Part shown: positions 46,028 through 55,804 of the stretch, piece after piece
Position numbering within the stretch: the stretch's first letter is position 1
Layout of the letters: every line of letters starts with the position of its first letter
Source of the DNA: Limnohabitans sp. B9-3
GTDB taxonomy: Bacteria; Pseudomonadota; Gammaproteobacteria; Burkholderiales; Burkholderiaceae_C
NCBI RefSeq assembly: GCF_002778325.1
Contig: NZ_NESI01000002.1
Coordinates: 124,001-188,000 of the forward strand
DNA: 64,000 nucleotides
Direction of reading: 5' to 3'
Made by a program: the position numbers and the translations under genes
The notes under the pieces: model-generated
Told to the model about the DNA's origin: nothing
The model's database searches: none
The model's input: the letters and a program-made list of their open reading frames with translations, nothing else

Positions 46028-46744
46028 TTAAACCTTGACCACTTCCAGTAAGCGGTCTAAACCACCTTCATTGATCGCGACCATGGCTTGTTCGCGCACC
46101 TTGGGCTTGGCGTTGTAGGCCACTGACAAGCCCGCTTCGCCCATCATGGGCAAGTCGTTGGCACCGTCGCCCATGGCAATCGCTTGTTTGGGGCTGATGC
46201 CCATTTGCGCACAAATGTGCAGCAGCATCTTGCGCTTTTCAGCGCCATCACAAATGTCACCCCAGTCTTGTAGGGCCACTTGGCCTGTGAGTTGGCCGTT
46301 GGCAATTTCTAGCACGTTGCTCCGAGAGAAATCGATGTTCAGCATCTCGCAAACGCGGTCGGCAAAGAAAGTGAAACCACCGCTGACCAACAACACTTTC
46401 ATGCCGTGGGCTTTGCAGGTGTCTACCAAGGTTTTGGCACCTGGGTTCAGGCGTAGGCGTTGTTCAAACACCTCGTGCAAGGCGGACTCTGGGACACCTT
46501 TGAGCAAGGCCAAACGACGGCGCAGGCTGTCTTTGAAGTCGGTGATTTCACCGCGCATGGCTGCCTCAGTGATGGCCGCCACTTCGGCCTTGCGCCCTGC
46601 GGCATCGGCCACTTCGTCGATGCACTCGATGTTGATGAGCGTCGAGTCCATGTCAAACGCGATGAGTTTGAAGTCTTGGAGTTTCAGCGGGGCGGTGAAG
46701 CCTTGGATGGCAAGGCCGGGGGCGAATTCGGTGGCAGTGGTCAT
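46028..46744 (-). CDS. serB: Phosphoserine phosphatase
   Basis: A 238-residue HAD hydrolase, the last step of serine synthesis. FDMDSTLI carries the nucleophile Asp31 and Asp33; VSGGFTFFAD, KPKVREQA and GDGANDLPMM complete the HAD motifs. It lacks the N-terminal ACT-like region of E. coli SerB (322 residues), as usual for this shorter type. It is transcribed behind mfd with a 28-bp gap. Confidence 0.95.
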   Translation of the reverse strand: MTTATEFAPGLAIQGFTAPLKLQDFKLIAFDMDSTLINIECIDEVADAAGRKAEVAAITEAAMRGEITDFKDSLRRRLALLKGVPESALHEVFEQRLRLNPGAKTLVDTCKAHGMKVLLVSGGFTFFADRVCEMLNIDFSRSNVLEIANGQLTGQVALQDWGDICDGAEKRKMLLHICAQMGISPKQAIAMGDGANDLPMMGEAGLSVAYNAKPKVREQAMVAINEGGLDRLLEVVKV

Positions 46745-46772
46745 GTTAAAAATTATCGTCAGAGTCTGTGCG

Positions 46773-49700
46773 TCAGGACTGAGCCTCAGCCGCTTTGGGC
46801 GCGGGTGCAATGGGCGTCCCCAGTGATCGCAACACATCACGCACCATTTGCGCGCGGGCTTGTGGCTCGGGCAGTTCACGCTCGATGCGCAGGCGGTCGT
46901 TGCCTGCCAGTTTGATGTGTTTGTTTTTTTGCACCAGCTCGATGATGCGCATGGCATCAAACGGTGGGTTGGGTTTGAAGCTGATGTGGGTCACGCCTGG
47001 CGCAGCATCGACCTTGGTCACGCCGTAGTTGCGGGCTTGCACACGCAGGCGGTGCACGTCGATCAAGGTTTGTGCTTGTGCGGGCAGTTTGCCAAAACGG
47101 TCTACGATTTCTTCCAGTAGTGCATCGATTTGATCGCCGGTTTTGGCGGTGGCTAATTTTTTGTAGAACGACAAGCGCAGGTGCACGTCGCCGCAGTAGT
47201 CGTCGGGCAGCAGGGCGGGGGCGTGCAGGTTGATTTCGGTGGTGGCACTCAAGGGACTGAGCAAGTCAGGCTCTTCGCCATTTTTCAAGGCGCGCACCGC
47301 CTCGTTGAGCATCTCGTTGTACAACTGAAAGCCCACCTCCAGCATGTTGCCGCTTTGGTTTTCGCCCAGCACTTCGCCAGCACCGCGAATTTCCAAGTCG
47401 TGCATGGCCAAGTAAAAACCGGAGCCCAGCTCTTCCATTTGTTGAATGGCGTCCAAGCGCTGCGAGGCATGCTTGGTCAAGCCTTCGATGTCGGGGACCA
47501 TCAGGTAGGCATAAGCTTGGTGATGGCTACGTCCCACGCGGCCACGCAGCTGGTGCAACTGGGCCAAGCCAAACTTGTCGGCGCGGCTCATGATGATGGT
47601 GTTGGCGCTGGGCACGTCAATGCCCGTCTCGATGATGGTGGAGCACAGCAAGACATTGAAGCGTTGGGCCACAAAGTCACGCATCACGCGCTCGAGTTCG
47701 CGCTCCGGCATTTGGCCGTGCGCGATGGCAATGCGGGCCTCGGGCAGCAGCTCTTCCAAACGCGCTTTGCGGTTCTCGATGGTGTCGACTTCGTTGTGCA
47801 AAAAGTAGCACTGTCCGCCGCGTTTGAGTTCGCGCAAAACAGCTTCACGGATGACGCCATTGCCTTCGGTGCGTACAAAGGTTTTGATGGCCAAGCGGCG
47901 TTGTGGCGCGGTGGCGATCACGCTCAAGTCGCGCAGGCCCTCCAAGGCCATGCCCAAGGTGCGTGGGATAGGTGTAGCGGTGAGCGTGAGCACATCCACC
48001 TCGGCGCGCATGGCTTTCATAGCCTCCTTGTGGCGCACGCCAAAGCGGTGCTCTTCGTCGATGATGAGCAGGCCAAGGTCTTTGAATTTGACCGACGCGC
48101 TGAACAATTTGTGGGTGCCGACCACGATGTCCACTTGCCCATCGGCCAGCCCCTTGGCCGCAGCGGTGATTTCTTTGGCGGAGCGAAAGCGGCTCATCTC
48201 GGCAATCTTCACGGGCCACTTGCTGAAGCGGTCGGTCAGGGTTTGAAAGTGTTGCTCAGCCAACAAGGTGGTCGGAGCCAAGAAGGCCACTTGTTTGCCA
48301 CCGGTCACCGCCATGAAGGCAGCGCGCAGAGCCACTTCGGTTTTACCAAAGCCCACATCGCCGCAGACCAAGCGGTCCATGGGGCGCGGGCTGATCATGT
48401 CTTGCATGACGGCGTGGATCGCGGCGCGTTGGTCGGCGGTTTCATCAAAGCCAAAGTCGTTGGCAAAGGTTTCGTAGTCTTGCGGCGAGAAGCGGAAGGG
48501 GTGGCCTTCGCGTGCGGCCCGACGCGCGTAGATGTTGAGCAGCTCTGCGGCGGCATCGCGCACCTGTTCGGCGGCGCGGCGTTTGGCTTTGTCCCACTGG
48601 GCGGAGCCAAGTTTGTGCAGCGGCGCTTCGTCGGCGCTGACGCCGGTGTAGCGGCCAATCAGGTGCAACTGGCTCACGGGCACGTAGAGTACGGCTTTGT
48701 CGGCGTATTCGAGGTGCAAGAACTCTTGCAGGGCGGGTGAGCCGTCGGCATTCTTTTCGCCGAGGTCCATGTTGACCAGGCCCCTGTAGCGGCCAATGCC
48801 GTGGGCGTTGTGCACCACGGGGTCGCCGACGTTGAGCTCGGCCAAGTCTTTGATGAGGGCTTCGACATCGCTGACTTGTTCTTGTTTTTTACGGCGGCGT
48901 GTGGTGCTGCCGACTGCAAACAACTCGGTTTCGGTGATCAGGTCGAGGCCCGCTTCGGTCCAGCTAAAACCCACTTGCAAGCGCGAGGTGGCAATGCCAA
49001 TTTTTTCGTCGCTGGCTTGAAATTCGGCCAAGGAGTCAAACCCTGGTGGGCTGACTTTGCTGGAGCGCAAGAAGTCGAGCAGGCTTTCGCGGCGGCCATC
49101 GCTTTCGGCCAAGATCAGCAAGCGGTTGCTGGTGTGCTTGGCGTAGGTTTGCAGTTTTTGCAGCGGGTCGGTGGCCCCACGTACGACGGTCAGGTCTGGC
49201 AAAGTTTGCGCGAAGGCGTTGTCGGGCACGTCGGTGACTTGCGGACGCAACACAAATTGGGCGTAGCTGCTGGCAGCTGCGTAGAACTGTTCAGCACTCA
49301 AAAACAAGCTGGCAGGTGGCAGGGCGGGACGCTCTGGATCTCCTCGCACCAAGCGGTAACGGTCTTGTGTGTCTTGCCAAAAACGTTGAAACACAGGCTC
49401 TAAATCGCCATGCAGCACCACGGTGGCGGATGCGCCTAAGTAATCAAAGACCGTGGCTGTTTCTTCGAAGAACAAGGGCAGGTAGTACTCGATGCCTGCG
49501 GTGGCCACGCCGTTGCCAATGTCTTTGTAGATGCGGCTTTTGGTGGGGTCGCCATCCAGCAGTTCGCGCCAACGGTTGCGAAATTGCCCGCGTGCGGTGT
49601 CGTCCATCGGAAACTCGCGGCCGGGCAGCAAGCGCACTTCGGGCACGGGGTAGAGGCTGCGCTGGGTGTCGGGGTCGAAGGTGCGAATGGAGTCGATTTC

Positions 49701-50258
49701 GTTGTCAAACAAATCGACGCGGTAGGGCACCAAAGATCCCATGGGGAACAGGTCAATCAAGCCACCACGCACGGCGTATTCGCCAGGGCTGACGACTTGG
49801 GTGACGTGGTTGTAGCCCGCTAAGGTGAGCTGCGATTTCAGCTTGGCTTCATCCAAAGCCTGCTTGACTTTGAAGTGAAAGGTGTAGCCCGCCAAAAAGG
49901 CAGGCGGTGCTAAGCGATAGAGAGCCGTTGTGGCGGGGATGAGCACCACATCGGCATCGCCTTGCGAAATGCGCCACAGCGTGGCCAAGCGCTCGCTGAT
50001 GAGGTCTTGGTGGGGCGAGAAGCTGTCGTAAGGCAGTGTTTCCCAGTCAGGGAACAGTACGCAGCGCACGTCGGGGGCGAAGAACGCCATTTCGTCTTGC
50101 AAACGCTGCGCATCGACGGCGTCGGCGGTGACGATGGCCACACGTTGATTTTTAGATTTTTCGCGGGCGCTCAGTTGCGCGAGCAGCAAAGCATCGGCGG
50201 AACCAACGGGGCGGGGAAGGGCAAATCGTTTGCCAGAGCTCAAAGAGGGCAGATGCAT
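46773..50258 (-). CDS. mfd: Transcription-repair coupling factor
   Basis: A 1161-residue translocase that removes stalled RNA polymerase and recruits UvrA. Domains in order: a UvrB-like N-terminal part, the RNA-polymerase-interacting CarD-like domain (DPVVHNAHGIGRYRGLV), the RecG-like helicase with Walker A GDVGFGKTE (near residue 635) and Walker B DEEHRFG (near 735), and the C-terminal TRCF domain. All parts are present, so it looks intact. It is divergent from ispD with 48 bp between, and serB follows. Confidence 0.98.
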   Translation of the reverse strand: MHLPSLSSGKRFALPRPVGSADALLLAQLSAREKSKNQRVAIVTADAVDAQRLQDEMAFFAPDVRCVLFPDWETLPYDSFSPHQDLISERLATLWRISQGDADVVLIPATTALYRLAPPAFLAGYTFHFKVKQALDEAKLKSQLTLAGYNHVTQVVSPGEYAVRGGLIDLFPMGSLVPYRVDLFDNEIDSIRTFDPDTQRSLYPVPEVRLLPGREFPMDDTARGQFRNRWRELLDGDPTKSRIYKDIGNGVATAGIEYYLPLFFEETATVFDYLGASATVVLHGDLEPVFQRFWQDTQDRYRLVRGDPERPALPPASLFLSAEQFYAAASSYAQFVLRPQVTDVPDNAFAQTLPDLTVVRGATDPLQKLQTYAKHTSNRLLILAESDGRRESLLDFLRSSKVSPPGFDSLAEFQASDEKIGIATSRLQVGFSWTEAGLDLITETELFAVGSTTRRRKKQEQVSDVEALIKDLAELNVGDPVVHNAHGIGRYRGLVNMDLGEKNADGSPALQEFLHLEYADKAVLYVPVSQLHLIGRYTGVSADEAPLHKLGSAQWDKAKRRAAEQVRDAAAELLNIYARRAAREGHPFRFSPQDYETFANDFGFDETADQRAAIHAVMQDMISPRPMDRLVCGDVGFGKTEVALRAAFMAVTGGKQVAFLAPTTLLAEQHFQTLTDRFSKWPVKIAEMSRFRSAKEITAAAKGLADGQVDIVVGTHKLFSASVKFKDLGLLIIDEEHRFGVRHKEAMKAMRAEVDVLTLTATPIPRTLGMALEGLRDLSVIATAPQRRLAIKTFVRTEGNGVIREAVLRELKRGGQCYFLHNEVDTIENRKARLEELLPEARIAIAHGQMPERELERVMRDFVAQRFNVLLCSTIIETGIDVPSANTIIMSRADKFGLAQLHQLRGRVGRSHHQAYAYLMVPDIEGLTKHASQRLDAIQQMEELGSGFYLAMHDLEIRGAGEVLGENQSGNMLEVGFQLYNEMLNEAVRALKNGEEPDLLSPLSATTEINLHAPALLPDDYCGDVHLRLSFYKKLATAKTGDQIDALLEEIVDRFGKLPAQAQTLIDVHRLRVQARNYGVTKVDAAPGVTHISFKPNPPFDAMRIIELVQKNKHIKLAGNDRLRIERELPEPQARAQMVRDVLRSLGTPIAPAPKAAEAQS

Positions 50259-50306
50259 TGGCGCAATTCTAGAATGGGGGCCCGGTTCAATCCGTCTGTC
50301 TGGTCT

Positions 50307-51023
50307 ATGTCCTTGATTAACTCAACGCCTGCTCGCTTCCATGTGCTGATTCCTTGTGCCGGTTCAGGCAGCCGCGCGGGCACGCCTCAGCCCAAGCAAT
50401 ACCAAATCGTGGCGGGTTTGCCCATGGTGGTGCACACCTTGCGTGCTTTTGGCGCTGTACCGCGTTTGGCGTGTGGCTTGGTGGTGGTTTCCCCGAATGA
50501 TCTACTGATGGCTGGTACTTTAGAAGCGTATCCACAGCCAGCGTTTGAGGTGGTTAGGGTGGGCGGTGCTACGCGTGCTCAGAGCGTCTTGGCTGGACTG
50601 CATGCCTTACGTGAGCGGGGTGCACAACAGCACGATTGGGTGTTGGTCCATGATGCAGCACGCTGCTTGGTGACGCCTGCGCAAATCAATGCGTTGATGG
50701 ATGCTTGCCAAGACGATGCGGTGGGCGGTTTGTTGGCGCATCAATTGGCCGATACCTTGAAGGCGGCGCAATCGGGGCGCGCGGCGAGCACGGTAGACCG
50801 TTCCGACAAATGGCTGGCTCAGACCCCACAAATGTTTCGATTGGGGATGTTGACCCAAGCGTTAGAGCAAGCCGGTGACGCTGTGACGGATGAGTCCAGC
50901 GCCCTAGAAGCCATGGGGTTGCAACCGCGTTTGGTCCAAGCCAGTGCGCAAAACTTCAAAGTCACTTACGCTGAAGACTTTGCGCTGGCCGAGGCTATTT
51001 TAAAAATACGATTTGAGGAGTAA
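50307..51023 (+). CDS. ispD: 2-C-methyl-D-erythritol 4-phosphate cytidylyltransferase
   Basis: A 238-residue MEP-pathway enzyme for isoprenoid precursors. The CTP-binding [17 protein letters not shown] is at the N-terminus, with [11 protein letters not shown] and QTPQMFR further on. ATG 50307 is chosen because the signature starts about 16 residues later. ispF follows after two bases, the usual pair. Confidence 0.96.
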   Translation: MSLINSTPARFHVLIPCAGSGSRAGTPQPKQYQIVAGLPMVVHTLRAFGAVPRLACGLVVVSPNDLLMAGTLEAYPQPAFEVVRVGGATRAQSVLAGLHALRERGAQQHDWVLVHDAARCLVTPAQINALMDACQDDAVGGLLAHQLADTLKAAQSGRAASTVDRSDKWLAQTPQMFRLGMLTQALEQAGDAVTDESSALEAMGLQPRLVQASAQNFKVTYAEDFALAEAILKIRFEE

Positions 51024-51025
51024 AA

Positions 51026-51508
51026 ATGACGATGCCTAAATTTCGTATTGGTGAAGGGTGGGATGTACATGCCTTGGTAGAGGGCCGTCCCCTGATGCTA
51101 GGCGGTGTGCATGTGCCGCATGCTTTTGGCTTGCTCGGTCACTCGGATGCGGATGTTTTGTTACATGCGATCACCGATGCCCTGCTGGGCGCGGCAGCTT
51201 TGGGGGACATCGGCCGTCATTTTCCAGACACGGATGCCAAATTTAAAGGTGCAGATTCTTGGGTTTTGTTGCAACAGGCGGCACAAGCCGTTCGTGACGC
51301 GGGTTTCACGATTGGCAACGTAGACAGCACGGTGATTGCTCAGTCACCGAAGTTGGCCTCTTACATTCCCCAAATGTGTGAACGTATTGCGCAGGCTTTG
51401 CAGGTTGATGTCAGCCAAGTGAATGTGAAAGCGAAGACGGCCGAAAAAATAGGCCCTGTGGGCCTAGGTCAAAGCATGGAGGCCAGAGCCTCCGCTTTGA
51501 TTTATTGA
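51026..51508 (+). CDS. ispF: 2-C-methyl-D-erythritol 2,4-cyclodiphosphate synthase
   Basis: A 160-residue trimeric zinc enzyme. GWDVHAL holds the metal Asp and His, followed by [31 protein letters not shown]. The start is 51026 with GAGGAG upstream (ATG 51032 is an alternative). The 3' end overlaps the convergent HTH gene by 7 bp. Confidence 0.97.
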   Translation: MTMPKFRIGEGWDVHALVEGRPLMLGGVHVPHAFGLLGHSDADVLLHAITDALLGAAALGDIGRHFPDTDAKFKGADSWVLLQQAAQAVRDAGFTIGNVDSTVIAQSPKLASYIPQMCERIAQALQVDVSQVNVKAKTAEKIGPVGLGQSMEARASALIY

Positions 51509-51909
51509 TTCTTGGGGTTCAGGGCTGCAAGACCCTCTACAACTTCTCTGACGACACGCCGTTGTTCGGGCTGCAGCGCAAAGTAGCGTGAAATGAGCTG
51601 TTGGTCCACCAAGTTCATGTGCTCATCTTTGGCGGCTTCATCGGCCGGTCGCGGCGGCGGAGTTCCAAACAAAAGCCCTTCGGGGGAAATTTTGAGCCAC
51701 TTAGACAGCACTAAAAGTTTGTCTTGTTTAGGGATGGACACCCCCATGAGCCAATTACGAGCTGCATGTGAGGAAATACCTTCTCCCCAGTACCTCAAGT
51801 TGAACTCGTTGGCCACGACCGTGGCTGAGACACGAACGCCAGCGTCTTTCAACGCTGCACGGAAGCGGTCTGCAAACTTTCCAGTTTCTTTAGGGTAGCT
51901 TTGTGTCAT
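51502..51909 (-). CDS. Helix-turn-helix (XRE/Cro-CI-like) DNA-binding protein
   Basis: A 135-residue small regulator. An N-terminal HTH is suggested by [44 protein letters not shown] (about 29-72), where the second helix reads HAARNWL. The C-terminal helix ends ALNPKNQ. No known role can be named. The 110 bp upstream are markedly AT-rich, unlike the neighbours, and contain TACCT-CTA-AGGTA at the start codon. Confidence 0.8.
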   Translation of the reverse strand: MTQSYPKETGKFADRFRAALKDAGVRVSATVVANEFNLRYWGEGISSHAARNWLMGVSIPKQDKLLVLSKWLKISPEGLLFGTPPPRPADEAAKDEHMNLVDQQLISRYFALQPEQRRVVREVVEGLAALNPKNQ

Positions 51910-51921
51910 ACCTCTAAGGTA
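51909..51921. promoter_or_regulatory. Palindrome at the start of the HTH gene
   Basis: TACCT (51909-51913), CTA, AGGTA (51917-51921): a 5-3-5 perfect inverted repeat touching the ATG of the HTH gene. It may be an autoregulatory operator. The rest of the AT-rich gap to 52019 shows no clear terminator for bdhA. Confidence 0.35.
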
Positions 51922-52019
51922 AGGGAGAAATTGTTTTATGTTTTGATTGTAAGTAGGAATTTGCTTTCTTTTAAATAAATAGTTTTAACTTTAACAATTG
52001 GAAAATGTTTATCTGAGCA

Positions 52020-52802
52020 TCACTGCGCCGCCCAGCCGCCATCCATATTCCAAGCTACGCCACGAATGTTGTTGCCTGCGGGTGAACAAAAGAACGTGGC
52101 TAACGCACCTAATTCTTCGGGTGTTGTAAATCGCATAGATGGCTCTTTTTCGCCCAACAATTGTTTGACGGCTTCGTCGTTGCTGATGCCTAAAGCAATG
52201 GCTTTGGCATCGATTTGTTTCTGTACCAAGGGCGTTAACACCCAGCCTGGGCAAATGGCGTTGCAAGTCACGCCTGTGGTGGCGTTTTCAAGCGCCGTCA
52301 CTTTGGTCAAACCGACGATGCCGTGTTTCGCTGCCACATAGGCTGATTTTTGGGCAGACCCTACCAGGCCATGGACAGACGCGATGTTGATGATGCGCCC
52401 CCAGTTGTTTTTTTGCATGTAGGGCAATGCCAAGCGGCTGGTGTGAAACGCGCTGGTCAGGTTGATGGCGATGATGGCGTCCCACCGCTCAACGGGAAAG
52501 TCTTCCACTGTGGCCACGTGTTGGATGCCAGCGTTGTTGACCAAAATGTCGACGCCTCCGAAGGTGTTGTCTGCAAATGTCATCATGGCTTCAATGTCGG
52601 CAGCTTTGCTCATGTCAGCCCCGTGGTAAGCCACTTGCACGCCCAAGGCGCTGATTTCTGCTTTGGGGCCCTCGACGTCACCAAAGCCATTGAGGACGAT
52701 GTTCGCGCCTTGTTGGGCCAGCTCTTTTGCGATACCTAAACCGATGCCGCTTGTGGAGCCGGTCACCAATGCTGTTTTACCGACGAGTGTGCGATCTGAC
52801 AT
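52020..52802 (-). CDS. bdhA: 3-Hydroxybutyrate dehydrogenase
   Basis: A 260-residue SDR that oxidises (R)-3-hydroxybutyrate to acetoacetate during PHB use. Motifs: TGSTSGIGLGIA (14-25), NNAGIQHVA, the catalytic Ser in NIASVHGLVGSAQKSAYVAAKHG with Tyr-x3-Lys, and CPGWVLTPLV; NAICPGWVLTPLVQKQI is characteristic of this enzyme. It is divergent from relA with only 42 bp between. Confidence 0.94.
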   Translation of the reverse strand: MSDRTLVGKTALVTGSTSGIGLGIAKELAQQGANIVLNGFGDVEGPKAEISALGVQVAYHGADMSKAADIEAMMTFADNTFGGVDILVNNAGIQHVATVEDFPVERWDAIIAINLTSAFHTSRLALPYMQKNNWGRIINIASVHGLVGSAQKSAYVAAKHGIVGLTKVTALENATTGVTCNAICPGWVLTPLVQKQIDAKAIALGISNDEAVKQLLGEKEPSMRFTTPEELGALATFFCSPAGNNIRGVAWNMDGGWAAQ

Positions 52803-52844
52803 TTGAAAACTCCATTTGAATTACGATGAGAAACTTCTGACATT

Positions 52845-55106
52845 ATGAAGTTTTCAGTTGTCGATTCGCTGAATGAATGTGAGCCTGTTATGAAATACAA
52901 CACAGACCAGCCGCAGCCGCCTGTGTTGCCTGTGACCTTGCAAGATCTGCCTGATCAGCCCCATGCTTTGACGCGAGCAAGGGCATTTGCTGAGCCCTTG
53001 TTGATGGGGGCGAACCTGGATACCGGCGAGGATGTTTTGGCACATGCCGACGCGGTTGCCGCCATTTTGTCCAGTATTGGTGGTTCAGAGGCGATGCAGG
53101 CTGCCACTTATTTGGTCTACGCCAGCGATTACCTGAACAAGCCAGAGGAAGTGATTACCAAGGCGTTTGGCAAAACCTACGCGAATTTAGCGCTTGAAAC
53201 CACACGGCTGATTCGTGTGCAGCGTCAAGCGCGTGTGAACGCAGCGGAGGGCTTGCCGCTTGAATTTCAAACCGAAAACGTGCGAAAAATGCTGCTCGCC
53301 TTTTCACGGGATTTGCGCGTGGTGTTGCTGCGCTTAGCCTCGCGTTTGCAAACTTTGCGTCACTATGCGGCGAGCAAAATTTCGGTGCCCCATGCGCTTG
53401 CACATGAATCGCTTCATGTATTTGCGCCGCTTGCCAATCGGCTTGGAATTTGGCAGATCAAGTGGGAAATGGAAGATTTGTCATTCCGTTTTTTGGAGCC
53501 CCAGACTTACCGCCAAGTGGCTGGCTGGTTAGATGAAAAGCGTTTGGTGCGCGAGCAATACATGACCCAACTACGCCAACAACTCGAAACGGAGTTGCTC
53601 GCGCAAGGCATTGAGGCCCAAGTCCAAGGGCGTCCTAAACACATCTACAGTATTGTTAAAAAAATGCGTGGTAAGTCCTTGGACTTTTCACACGTCTTTG
53701 ACATTCGTGCTTTGCGTGTTGTGGTGCCTTCTGTTCCAGATTGCTATGCCGCACTGAGTTGGGTACACACACATTTCTCGCCTATCGTAGAAGAGTTTGA
53801 CGACTACATTGCCCGTCCTAAGCCCAACGGCTATCAATCGCTGCACACCGTGGTGAGGGATGAGCAAGGCCGAGCCATTGAAATTCAAATTCGCACTGAA
53901 GACATGCACGCCCACGCCGAAAATGGCGTTTCCGCACATTGGGCTTACAAAGAGGCGGGTACCAAAGGCTACGCGGGCGTCTCCGCCTCTGGCGATTACG
54001 ACGCCAAGATTGCTGTGCTTCGTCAATTACTAGCCTGGGAGCGCGAGCTAGCCAGTGGTAATGCTCAGGTGGATGACAGTGCTGCCTCGGTGGCGAGCAC
54101 TGACACCCTAAGTGACCGTATTTATGTCCTCACCCCAGATGCTGCCGTGGTTGAACTGCCTCAAGGTGCAACGCCCATTGACTTTGCGTACACCCTGCAC
54201 ACCAACTTGGGCCATCGTTGCCGCGGTGCGCGTGTGGATGGTGCCATGGTGCCGCTCAATACGCCTTTGAAAAATGGCCAGACCGTGGAGGTGACCGCCA
54301 TTAAAGAAGGTGGGCCATCGCGTGATTGGCTGAACGTTGATTTGGGGTATTTGGTCAGCTCTCGTGCTAAGTCCAAGGTTCGTGCTTGGTTCAATGCATT
54401 GGCAGTCAACGAAACCGTAGCGAGGGGACGAGAGGCGGTCGAAAAGCTGTTGCAGCGAGAAGGTAAAACTGCGATCAAGTTAGAGGACTTAGCTTCGCAA
54501 CTGGGGTTCAAAACAGCGGATGCGTTGTTTGGTGTGGTGGGCAAAGAAGAATTTTCTTTGCGAAATATTGAAATATTTTTGAATCCACCCTCACCAGCGC
54601 TGGGGGCAGATGACTATGTCTTGCTAAAAAAAGCAAAGCATTCTGACAAGACGCCAGGTGGTGGGGTGTTGGTGGTGGGTGTTGATTCTTTGCTGACGCA
54701 ATTGGCACGCTGCTGCAAGCCCGCACCGCCAGATGACATTCGGGGGTTTGTCACACGCGGCAAAGGTGTGAGTATTCATCGGGGAGATTGCGCCAACTTT
54801 CGTCAGATGGCCGCGCGAGATGCGGGACGTGTAATTGAAGTGACTTGGGGGCAATCGCAATCGGCGCAAGCTTTGGTTTATCCAGTGGATGTCTACATCG
54901 AAGCCTTTGATCGACAAGGATTGCTGCGTGATATTTCGGAAGTCTTTGCCAAAGAAAAAATGAATGTGATTGGCGTGCAAACCCAATCGATCAAAGATTT
55001 GGCCTGGATGACTTTCACCATTGAGGTGGGAGATTCGCGGCGATTAGAAAAAGTTTTGACTACCGTCCGTGAAGTAAAGGGCGTTCGGTCGGCGAGGAGG
55101 AGATAA
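52845..55106 (+). CDS. relA: (p)ppGpp synthetase, RelA type
   Basis: A 753-residue RSH protein. The N-terminal HD hydrolase domain has lost its His-Asp motif (YLVYASDYL where SpoT has LLHDVIED), so hydrolysis is not expected. The synthetase domain has GRPKHIYSIVKKM and the EFDD signature (317-320) of RelA, not the RFKD of SpoT. TGS (near 430-490) and a C-terminal ACT domain sense the ribosome. It makes ppGpp on amino-acid starvation. ATG 52845 is taken; ATG 52890 is an alternative that would still keep all domains. Confidence 0.94.
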   Translation: MKFSVVDSLNECEPVMKYNTDQPQPPVLPVTLQDLPDQPHALTRARAFAEPLLMGANLDTGEDVLAHADAVAAILSSIGGSEAMQAATYLVYASDYLNKPEEVITKAFGKTYANLALETTRLIRVQRQARVNAAEGLPLEFQTENVRKMLLAFSRDLRVVLLRLASRLQTLRHYAASKISVPHALAHESLHVFAPLANRLGIWQIKWEMEDLSFRFLEPQTYRQVAGWLDEKRLVREQYMTQLRQQLETELLAQGIEAQVQGRPKHIYSIVKKMRGKSLDFSHVFDIRALRVVVPSVPDCYAALSWVHTHFSPIVEEFDDYIARPKPNGYQSLHTVVRDEQGRAIEIQIRTEDMHAHAENGVSAHWAYKEAGTKGYAGVSASGDYDAKIAVLRQLLAWERELASGNAQVDDSAASVASTDTLSDRIYVLTPDAAVVELPQGATPIDFAYTLHTNLGHRCRGARVDGAMVPLNTPLKNGQTVEVTAIKEGGPSRDWLNVDLGYLVSSRAKSKVRAWFNALAVNETVARGREAVEKLLQREGKTAIKLEDLASQLGFKTADALFGVVGKEEFSLRNIEIFLNPPSPALGADDYVLLKKAKHSDKTPGGGVLVVGVDSLLTQLARCCKPAPPDDIRGFVTRGKGVSIHRGDCANFRQMAARDAGRVIEVTWGQSQSAQALVYPVDVYIEAFDRQGLLRDISEVFAKEKMNVIGVQTQSIKDLAWMTFTIEVGDSRRLEKVLTTVREVKGVRSARRR

Positions 55107-55136
55107 ACTGGGTTATACTTTCTGAATCGAACAAGT

Positions 55137-55213
55137 AGGCGCGTAGCTCAGTTGGTTAGAGCACCACCTTGACATGGTGGGGGTCGTTGGTTCGATTCCA
55201 ATCGCGCCTACCA
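55137..55213 (+). tRNA. tRNA-Val(GAC)
   Basis: A full cloverleaf of 77 nt including an encoded CCA. The acceptor stem is AGGCGCG/CGCGCCT, the D arm GTAGCTCAGTTGGTTAGAGC, the anticodon loop TTGACAT (GAC), and the T arm GGTTCGATTCC. A TATACT (55114-55119) lies about 17 bp upstream as a likely -10. Confidence 0.97.
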
Positions 55214-55228
55214 TTTGTTCCCCGTGCG

Positions 55229-55264
55229 GCCCGGCACTGATGTTTCAGTGGCGGGCTTTTGTTT
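55229..55264 (+). terminator. Intrinsic terminator after tRNA-Val
   Basis: GCCCGGCACTGA (55229-55240), a 4-base loop, TCAGTGGCGGGC (55245-55256) and a T-rich tail; a 12-bp stem with one G-G mismatch. Confidence 0.82.
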
Positions 55265-55282
55265 GACTACGGGAGCTCTCTC

Positions 55283-55804
55283 ATGAGCAACAAAATAAAT
55301 GCCACGTCTGCACAAGACGGCGAGCGAGTGATCAAAAAATACCCCAACCGTCGGCTGTATGACACAGCAACTTCCAGCTACGTGGCGTTGGCTGACATCA
55401 AACTGTTAGTCATGGCTGGTGAGCCTTTGGTGGTTCGCGATGCCAAAACTGGCGAAGATTTAACGCGCAGCATTTTGTTGCAAATTATTTTGGAACAAGA
55501 GGCTGAGGGTGTCCCCATTTTGACCGAGCGTATGCTCGCCAATGTCATTCGTTTTTATGGCAGCACCCTGCAAGGCTTCATGGGGCCTTACCTTGAAAAG
55601 AACGTTCAAGCCTTCATGGACATTCAGTCCCAACTGGCGGATCGTTCCAAAGACTTAACGTCATTGCCCTTGATGCCGAGCGTCATGGGCAGTTACGCCG
55701 AGCAATCCACAAACGCATTCATGGATTTGCAGGAACAAATGCAAAAACACATGCAAAAGCAAACTGAACAAATGTTGGAAGTCATGGGAGTCAAACGTCG
55801 ATGA
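55283..55804 (+). CDS. phaR: Polyhydroxyalkanoate synthesis repressor PhaR
   Basis: A 173-residue DNA-binding protein. [26 protein letters not shown] is the PHB/PHA accumulation regulator domain at the N-terminus, followed by the PHB_acc repeats and a Gln/Met-rich helical end. It represses the phasin gene until PHB granules titrate it; the phasin at 31497-32042 is a likely target. ATG 55283 has GGGAG upstream. Its stop overlaps the rimO start (ATGA). Confidence 0.95.
   Translation: MSNKINATSAQDGERVIKKYPNRRLYDTATSSYVALADIKLLVMAGEPLVVRDAKTGEDLTRSILLQIILEQEAEGVPILTERMLANVIRFYGSTLQGFMGPYLEKNVQAFMDIQSQLADRSKDLTSLPLMPSVMGSYAEQSTNAFMDLQEQMQKHMQKQTEQMLEVMGVKRR

Noticed and set aside
47181..48740. 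A 519-codon rightward frame antisense to mfd
   Set aside because: The opposite strand carries the helicase motifs of Mfd; the shadow translation is His/Gln/Val-rich without domain features.
52845..55106. Bifunctional SpoT
   Set aside because: The HD motif is degraded and the synthetase signature is EFDD, both features of RelA.
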